NCBI RefSeq assembly: GCF_000952855.1
Contig: NZ_JSVU01000001.1
Location: 62,001 to 126,000 of the forward strand
From: Aequorivita vladivostokensis
GTDB lineage: Bacteria > Bacteroidota > Bacteroidia > Flavobacteriales > Flavobacteriaceae
Length of the DNA: 64,000 nt
Direction: 5' to 3'
The translations under genes were made by a program, and so were the position numbers. The notes below the pieces were generated by a model that did not search any database, was not told the origin of the DNA, and was given only the letters and a program-made list of their open reading frames with translations. Shown piece by piece: positions 58,639-64,000 of the stretch (positions are counted from its first letter, which is position 1; each line of letters begins with the position of its first letter).

Positions 58639-60081
58639 TTAGAACTCTGCGTTGCCCGGAGTTCTTGGGTAAGGAATTACATCGCGAATGTTGCCCATTC
58701 CCGTAGTGAACTGTACCAATCGCTCAAAACCAAGCCCAAAACCACTATGGACCGCGGTTCCAAATTTACGCAGGTCTAAATACCAATACAGTTCCTCGGT
58801 ACTAATGTCCATAGCTTCCATTTTTTGTTTTAGCACATCATATCGCTCCTCACGCTGTGAACCGCCAACTATTTCGCCGATACCGGGAAATAGTACGTCC
58901 ATCGCGCGGACCGTCTTTCCATCGTCATTCAAGCGCATATAGAAGGCCTTGATTTTTGCGGGATAATCGAAAAGGATAACGGGACTCTTAAAGTGTTTTT
59001 CAACCAAGAAACGCTCGTGCTCGCTCTGTAGGTCGGCGCCCCATTCCTCGATTATATATTTGAATTTTTTCTTCTGGTTTGGTTTCGAACGCTTCAAAAT
59101 ATCAATCGCTTCGGTGTAGCTTACCCTTTTGAAATTGTTTTCCAAAATAAAACGAAGCTTTTCGCGAAGTTTCATCTCGCTGCGTTCGTCCTGTGGTTTG
59201 TTCTTCTCCTCTTCCAGCAAACGGTTTTCAAGGAATTCAAGATCGTCGGCACAATTTTCCAGCGCATAATTGATTACATATTTGATGAAATCTTCCGCCA
59301 AATCCATATTTGCGTCCAAATCATTGAAAGCAACTTCTGGCTCAATCATCCAGAATTCCGCCAAGTGGCGGCTGGTGTTTGAGTTTTCAGCCCTAAAAGT
59401 AGGGCCGAAGGTATAAACCTTCCCAAGCGCCATCGCATAGGTTTCGGCTTCCAACTGCCCGCTAACGGTAAGATTGGTTTCCTTTTCGAAGAAATCTTCC
59501 TTAAAATCTACGTTGCCGTTTTCATCAAGCGGCGGATTTTTGGCGTCCAAATTTGTAACGCGGAACATTTCGCCTGCGCCTTCGGCATCGCTTCCGGTGA
59601 TAATGGGCGAGTGCATATAATTGAACCCGTTTTTCTGAAAATACTCGTGCACTGCAAAAGCCAATTTGGAACGTGTGCGCATCACCGCGCCAAAGGTATT
59701 GGTCCGCACGCGCAAGTGTGCCTGTTCGCGTAGGGTCTCCAGGGAATGTCTTTTGGGTGATAAAATGGTGAGCTTTACATCTTCAGGATTGGCCTCGCCC
59801 AGCACGGTCAATTTTGAAACTTGTACTTCTACTGTCTGGCCCTGACCCTGACTTTCCACAAGCACGCCGGCAACTTCAATGGCGGCCCCCACGGTTGTTT
59901 TCTTAAGAATTTCTTCATCAAAATTTTCAAAATCCACTACACATTGCAGGGTTTTGATGGTAGAACCGTCGTTTAAGGCGATGAACCTGTTGCTTCTAAA
60001 AGAGCGCACCCAGCCACGAACAATCACGTCAACGTGGGTTTTTTCGCTTTTCAACAATTCATCTATGGTTTTGTGTTGCAT
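58639..60081 (-). CDS. asnS: Asparaginyl-tRNA synthetase
   Basis: 480 residues: N-terminal OB anticodon domain ([20 protein letters not shown]) and class II core with motif 2 ([20 protein letters not shown], the NT.RH signature typical of AsnRS) and motif 3 ([19 protein letters not shown]). Charges tRNA-Asn. The presence of asnS argues for direct Asn-tRNA charging. A consensus -7 element lies at 60101-60108. Confidence 0.95.
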   Translation of the reverse strand: MQHKTIDELLKSEKTHVDVIVRGWVRSFRSNRFIALNDGSTIKTLQCVVDFENFDEEILKKTTVGAAIEVAGVLVESQGQGQTVEVQVSKLTVLGEANPEDVKLTILSPKRHSLETLREQAHLRVRTNTFGAVMRTRSKLAFAVHEYFQKNGFNYMHSPIITGSDAEGAGEMFRVTNLDAKNPPLDENGNVDFKEDFFEKETNLTVSGQLEAETYAMALGKVYTFGPTFRAENSNTSRHLAEFWMIEPEVAFNDLDANMDLAEDFIKYVINYALENCADDLEFLENRLLEEEKNKPQDERSEMKLREKLRFILENNFKRVSYTEAIDILKRSKPNQKKKFKYIIEEWGADLQSEHERFLVEKHFKSPVILFDYPAKIKAFYMRLNDDGKTVRAMDVLFPGIGEIVGGSQREERYDVLKQKMEAMDISTEELYWYLDLRKFGTAVHSGFGLGFERLVQFTTGMGNIRDVIPYPRTPGNAEF

Positions 60082-60100
60082 ATTCTTATTTTAAGAGGAG

Positions 60101-60108
60101 CAAATATA
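60101..60108 (-). promoter_or_regulatory. Promoter of asnS
   Basis: The minus strand reads TATATTTG (exact TAnnTTTG), 20 bp before the start codon. TTTG (complement of CAAA 60125-60128) lies 16 nt upstream, close to the -33 position. Confidence 0.5.
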
Positions 60109-60222
60109 CTTTTAAATAAAATTCCAAAAAAGTAAAAGCGCCAAATTCCAGAGAAGCCAACTCACTATCGTGGGGCGGATTTTAAACCTTTAGTATAAGT
60201 TAGAAATTTCGTTGAATACTAT

Positions 60223-62613
60223 CTATTCTATTTCATCTTCGTCATCGGTTAAAATCTCGATGGCGGGTTTTTTCATGGTTTCCTTATTTGCGATGCTTCG
60301 TTCCAAAGAAAGTAAGAGCGTGGGCAGCAACAGCAGGTTTGAGAGCATGGCGAAGAGCAGCGTAATGGAAACCAGCGCGCCCAACGCAACCGTCCCTCCA
60401 AAACTGGAAATGGTAAACACCGAAAACCCGAAGAAAAGCACAATCGAGGTGTAAAACATACTTACCGCCGTTTCGCGCAGGGCGGCAAAAACCGATTTTT
60501 TAATTTTCCAATTATTGGCAATAAGCTCCTGCCTATATTTTGCAAGAAAGTGAATGGTATCGTCCACAGAAATTCCAAAAGCAATGCTGAAGACCAAAAT
60601 GGTGGATGGTTTTATGGGAACGCCCACAAAGCCCATGACGCCAGCTGTAATTATCAAGGGCAGTAGGTTTGGGATAAGTGAGATTACTATCATTTTAAAG
60701 CTTCGGAACATCCACGCCATAAATACAGCAATCAGGAAAATGGCGAGCGAAAGGGAGAGAATGAGGTTGTTTACCAAATAATGCGTTCCTTTCTGGAAAA
60801 CCAAGGCCTTTCCGGTAACGGAAACATTGTAGCGCTCCGGCGGAAAGACTTTGTTTATTTCGTTGTGCAAATCCTCCTCGATGCGTTTAAACCTATCCGG
60901 CTCAGTATCTTTCATAAAGGTGGTAATACGGGCAAACTGGCCCGTGCTATCCACATAACTGTTAAGAAGGTTAGTGTCTGTATTGCTGCTTTTGGCGTAG
61001 CTTAGTATAAATGTTTTCTCTTGGCTGTTGGGCAATTGATAGTATTCCGGGTTGCCGTTATAGTATGCCTGTTTTGAATATTTCACCAATTCAACCACGG
61101 AAAGCGGCTTTGCAAATTCAGGAATTTCCTTGATATGGTCCTGCAGTTCGTCAATTCGTTTTAAGGTGGAAAGGCTCATAACGCCCTTTTTCTTTTTGGT
61201 GTCCACCATTATTTCCAAAGGCATAATGCCTTCGTATTCCTTTTCAAAAAAGCGGATATCGTCAAAGAAGCCAGTATTCTTCGGCATATCCTCAATGAGG
61301 CTTCCCGAGATTTTTATGTTGTAGATTCCAATAATACTTGCACAAAGCAACAGTACCGCGGAAATATAAATAGTGATGCGGCGCTCCTTTACCATTCGCT
61401 CAATCCAATTCACAAAACCATTTATCCACGTTTTATTTAAGTGTTTTAAATGTTTGTATTTCGGCACCGCCATGTAACTGTAAATTATGGGAATGATCAA
61501 CAAACTCAACAGAAAGATGGCTACAATGTTGATGGAGGCCACGATACCGAATTCACTCAAAAGCTCACTCTTCACCAAAATAAAAGTAGCAAAACCCGAT
61601 GCCGTGGTAAGGTTTGTCATCAAGGTTGCGTTGCCCACTTTTGCTATTACCCGCTGCAGGGATTTGGCCTGGTTGCCGTGCAGTTTTATTTCCTGTTGAT
61701 ATTTGTTGATGAGAAAGATACAGTTCGGAATCCCGATTACGATTATCAACGGCGGAATCAAGGCGGTGAGTACGGTGATTTCATAATGCATCAGCCCCAA
61801 AAACCCGAAGGCCCACATCACCCCGATAATAACGGTACACATAGATATGAAGGTAGCGCGCCAAGAGCGAAAAAAGAAGAAAAAGATAAGCGAGGTAACC
61901 AGCAGCGCCCCGCCAATGAACAACCCAATCTCGTCGATGATACTTTGTGAATTCAACGTTCGGATGTATGGCATGCCCGAAGTATAAACCGTAACGCCCG
62001 TGTCTTCCTCAAATTTTTTGATGATGGGTATCAAATCGTCAATCACAAAATCCTTTCGGGCGGCGGTGTTTACAATGTCCTTTTTCAGATAAATGGCCGA
62101 ACGGATGCTCTGCTTGTCCGGACTGTAAATAAGTCCGTCATAGAACGGCAGTTTATTGAAAAGCTCGTCTTTGTATTCCGCAAGGTTGGCCTGGGTAAAT
62201 ACCGAATCTTTTATGAAGGGCACCAATTCAAAACCCGTGGTGTCAGTCCTCTTTTCAAGTTTTTGCAGGTTGCCCACGGAAAGCGTGAGCTCTACTTCGT
62301 TAAACTTGCCAATATCCTTGGAAAGCTGGTTCCAAGCCTTAAATTTTTCGGGCGTAAATATGGTAGAATCCTTGACCCCCATTACAATCAGGTTGCCCTC
62401 TTCGCCAAAATGCGACAGAAACTGGTCGTATTCAAGATTAATGGGGTGGTCGTCCGGAAGTAGGTTAGCCTCGGTATAAGTGAAGCGCATGTTTTTCCAC
62501 TGAAGCGCGAGCAGGACGGTTATGGCTGCTATAACTATTAAAATCCAGGTTCGGTTCCGCAATATAAAACGGGCCACCCAGCTCCAAAACCCGATGCTAA
62601 AAAGTTTGTTCAA
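60223..62613 (-). CDS. MMPL/RND-superfamily exporter
   Basis: 796 residues with the two-fold RND arrangement: a helix, a large extracytoplasmic loop (about 45-225) and five helices, repeated (second loop about 435-625). The helices include IGVMWAFGFLGLMHYEITVL, PLIITAGVMGFVGVPIKPST and FSIAFGISVDDTIHFLAKYR, where the GISVDD acidic pair is the proton relay. Sterol-sensing/HpnN-like members carry lipids. The substrate here is unknown. It has no adaptor or outer-membrane partner nearby, so it is unlikely to be a drug efflux system like that at 33.7 kb. Ends in an acidic tail. Confidence 0.9.
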   Translation of the reverse strand: MNKLFSIGFWSWVARFILRNRTWILIVIAAITVLLALQWKNMRFTYTEANLLPDDHPINLEYDQFLSHFGEEGNLIVMGVKDSTIFTPEKFKAWNQLSKDIGKFNEVELTLSVGNLQKLEKRTDTTGFELVPFIKDSVFTQANLAEYKDELFNKLPFYDGLIYSPDKQSIRSAIYLKKDIVNTAARKDFVIDDLIPIIKKFEEDTGVTVYTSGMPYIRTLNSQSIIDEIGLFIGGALLVTSLIFFFFFRSWRATFISMCTVIIGVMWAFGFLGLMHYEITVLTALIPPLIIVIGIPNCIFLINKYQQEIKLHGNQAKSLQRVIAKVGNATLMTNLTTASGFATFILVKSELLSEFGIVASINIVAIFLLSLLIIPIIYSYMAVPKYKHLKHLNKTWINGFVNWIERMVKERRITIYISAVLLLCASIIGIYNIKISGSLIEDMPKNTGFFDDIRFFEKEYEGIMPLEIMVDTKKKKGVMSLSTLKRIDELQDHIKEIPEFAKPLSVVELVKYSKQAYYNGNPEYYQLPNSQEKTFILSYAKSSNTDTNLLNSYVDSTGQFARITTFMKDTEPDRFKRIEEDLHNEINKVFPPERYNVSVTGKALVFQKGTHYLVNNLILSLSLAIFLIAVFMAWMFRSFKMIVISLIPNLLPLIITAGVMGFVGVPIKPSTILVFSIAFGISVDDTIHFLAKYRQELIANNWKIKKSVFAALRETAVSMFYTSIVLFFGFSVFTISSFGGTVALGALVSITLLFAMLSNLLLLPTLLLSLERSIANKETMKKPAIEILTDDEDEIE

Positions 62614-62634
62614 AGCAATTTTTTATAGACTTGG

Positions 62635-62642
62635 CAAAGGTA
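62635..62642 (-). promoter_or_regulatory. Bacteroidota -7 element of the MMPL gene
   Basis: The minus strand reads TACCTTTG (exact TAnnTTTG), 22 bp before the start codon. Confidence 0.45.
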
Positions 62643-62794
62643 CATATTTGCGATAAGTAAGGAATTTATTTTCAGGGGAATTTAGGAAGTTGGTGGAGTT
62701 CCATTTTGCGATTCGTTGCTTTTGGACAAACACCGGAGATGAAAGTTCCCAGTTTTATTTAACGTCGTGTAGCATAAAATTTCAACCGTATCAG

Positions 62795-62881
62795 TCAAAA
62801 ATAGCCGTCTTGAAGGATAGAATTGGTGCCATAAGGGTTGGAATAGCCGTCGTTTCCCATAAAATAAGCAACTGCACCCAT
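62795..62881 (-). other. Possible small ORF or coding remnant between the DUF5686 and MMPL genes
   Basis: The minus strand reads a coherent peptide in one frame: EGVASSFFAYSGLAG, then KSMGAVAYFMGNDGYSNPYG and TNSILQDGYF-stop. It could be a 28-aa ORF from ATG 62881, or the C-terminal remnant of a larger gene, since the frame stays open upstream into the end of the DUF5686 gene (frame +1 relative to it). I do not recognise the peptide. The rest of 62614-62794 holds only the MMPL promoter. Confidence 0.3.
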
Positions 62882-62922
62882 AGATTTACCCGCTAAACCC
62901 GAATAGGCAAAGAAGCTACTCG

Positions 62923-64000
62923 CTACACCTTCAAATAAAATGTAAACTTAAACGAAATATTATCCGAGAATTTAGGCAGGTTGTAGTATCCATAGCGGAA
63001 AGCACCGCTAAGCCCAAACCCGAAAAGGATTTTGTTGAGTTCAATGCCACTCTCGTTATAAAGATGGTCCAGCGTATTAAAAGGAATCCCAAAATGATCA
63101 TCCTTATTGCTCATATCGCCCAAAGCGTGGCGCGTAATAAGTACCAGCTCGGGCTTCCATTTTTCCGTTAGCTTGAACCTGCGCAAGCTGTGCTTTACCT
63201 GCAGGGTAGTAAGTTTATCTGAGAAAAATTCGCCAAAGTACATAGTCTCGAAACTTTGCACGCCCGCCACCGAAAAGCGTTGCAGCACTTCATCTTTCGT
63301 GGGTTGGTTAGGGTAGGAGTGAAATAAATGCGTAAGAGGAACATCACCTGTGGCCAGTGAGCCTTCCAATAGAATATTGGTTGATGAAAGATCGGTGCGC
63401 TTAATGTAATAATCCAATTTCAATCCAAATTTGGTATAGTTGAAATCGCTACTTGCCACGCCCTTGAAGCCTTGGGTAACCTGTGCGCTAATTTTGGGAA
63501 AACCATCAAAATATTCACGTATGCCCTCTTCATTGGTAAAAAAATTAGTTTTGGGACTAATCCGAAAAGAAACCGTAGCCTCCGCCAATTGATATTTTGT
63601 GAAAGGGACGCCATCGTTGATAAAATAATAGTTTTCAATATTCTCCACGTTGCTGTGTTCCACCCGTACTTCTCCAAGTATTTTTGGGGAAAGTTCTGCC
63701 GCAATGTTTGCGTACCATTTTCTATACTTGTAAAATTGGGTAATATTTACAAGCCGTGGCTCAAACAGGGAATAGACCCGGGCATCGGTCAAATAATCAA
63801 AGGAGCCAATTTCCTTTACGTCATCGGCATAATAGACACTTATCCAAGCTTTCTTCTCCTTATTTACCCGCGCACTCCCGCCTAGACTAAATTTTGAGGT
63901 TTTATCCTTAAAGCCATAGGCATAATACCCGCCCAATTTATATTTTTCGAAAAGCCTGTCGTTGGTCAATCCACCAATTCCTAGTCGAAGACCTTCATAA
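62923..64000 (-). CDS. DUF5686/carboxypeptidase-regulatory-like membrane protein (5' end outside window)
   Basis: The minus-strand frame is open to the window edge: YEGLRLGIGGLTNDRLFEKY continues without a stop at base 64000, so the N-terminal part is missing. The TTG at 63969 is internal. What remains, about 358 residues, is the C-terminal outer-membrane part with alternating strands (LGGYYAYGFKDKTSKFSLGG, VTQGFKGVASSDFNYTKFGL, LGFGLSGAFRYGYYNLPKF) ending FKFTFYLKV. This pattern matches DUF5686 proteins of Bacteroidota, which carry a carboxypeptidase-like domain at the missing N-terminus. Function unknown. Confidence 0.85.
   Translation of the reverse strand, partial: YEGLRLGIGGLTNDRLFEKYKLGGYYAYGFKDKTSKFSLGGSARVNKEKKAWISVYYADDVKEIGSFDYLTDARVYSLFEPRLVNITQFYKYRKWYANIAAELSPKILGEVRVEHSNVENIENYYFINDGVPFTKYQLAEATVSFRISPKTNFFTNEEGIREYFDGFPKISAQVTQGFKGVASSDFNYTKFGLKLDYYIKRTDLSSTNILLEGSLATGDVPLTHLFHSYPNQPTKDEVLQRFSVAGVQSFETMYFGEFFSDKLTTLQVKHSLRRFKLTEKWKPELVLITRHALGDMSNKDDHFGIPFNTLDHLYNESGIELNKILFGFGLSGAFRYGYYNLPKFSDNISFKFTFYLKV

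Noticed and set aside
61450-61950. Plus-strand 166-residue open frame opposite the MMPL gene
   Set aside because: Composition is that of an antisense frame (His, Gln, Asn rich, no hydrophobic core), and the minus-strand gene is clear.

Overview
The window is a stretch of chromosome from a member of the Bacteroidota, most likely the family Flavobacteriaceae. The evidence is: proteins with type IX secretion (T9SS) C-terminal sorting domains, a SusC/TonB-type receptor with a carboxypeptidase-like N-terminal domain, lipoproteins whose Cys is followed by acidic residues, promoters of the TAnnTTTG type, few Shine-Dalgarno sites, AT-rich DNA, and the MEP-pathway gene dxs. The genus cannot be named from this sequence alone. 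Most of the window is core gene content with no phage, integron, CRISPR or insertion sequence. The accessory signal sits between core genes as repeats and small inserted genes.

Layout. 1-5.4 kb: rplY (5' end cut off), pth, ribF, an HTTM membrane protein, a type II toxin-antitoxin pair, serS. 5.4-9.9 kb: the class Ia ribonucleotide reductase genes nrdB and nrdA, separated by a four-helix-bundle (IVP/Avd-like) gene embedded in short tandem repeats. 10-19.5 kb: a probable phosphate block (PiT-PhoU-like fusion transporter, OprO/P-type porin, MORN-like secreted protein, TonB receptor with a partner lipoprotein). 19.6-31.8 kb: dgt, a secreted M36 metalloprotease, dxs, tadA, a cold-shock protein, a CLC transporter operon, aspS. 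31.9-33.6 kb: a 12-unit 21-bp minisatellite and two tandem T9SS paralogues. 33.7-40.9 kb: a tetR-tolC-adaptor-RND efflux operon with a second four-helix-bundle gene inserted between tolC and the adaptor. 41-47.2 kb: a polyprenyl synthase gene and the 2-oxoglutarate dehydrogenase genes sucA and sucB, separated by a REP-like palindrome and an ORF6N pseudogene. 47.2-51.8 kb: a two-component system, a retropepsin-like protease, tatD, a lipoprotein. 52-56.5 kb: L-asparaginase, tRNA-Ser(GGA), and an ExbB-X-ExbD-ExbD-barrel cluster. 56.5-64 kb: a membrane protein, rpoN, asnS, an MMPL/RND exporter and the C-terminal part of a DUF5686 protein.

Two observations stand out. First, both four-helix-bundle genes sit between co-directional genes of an operon. 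Both are bracketed by short tandem repeats that are inverted relative to each other across the gene, and in both the repeats run up to or into the stop codon. The repeat core differs between the two loci, which suggests a small element with cognate repeats. Second, three promoters (PiT transporter, porin, lipoprotein-TonB receptor) share exactly the same geometry: two GTTA/GTTT tetramers 11 bp apart, the nearer beginning 29 bp upstream of the end of a -7 TTTG. This resembles a PhoB/PhoP-type box replacing the -33 element and would place the receptor pair in a phosphate regulon. Both are inferences from sequence pattern and were not tested by any computation.
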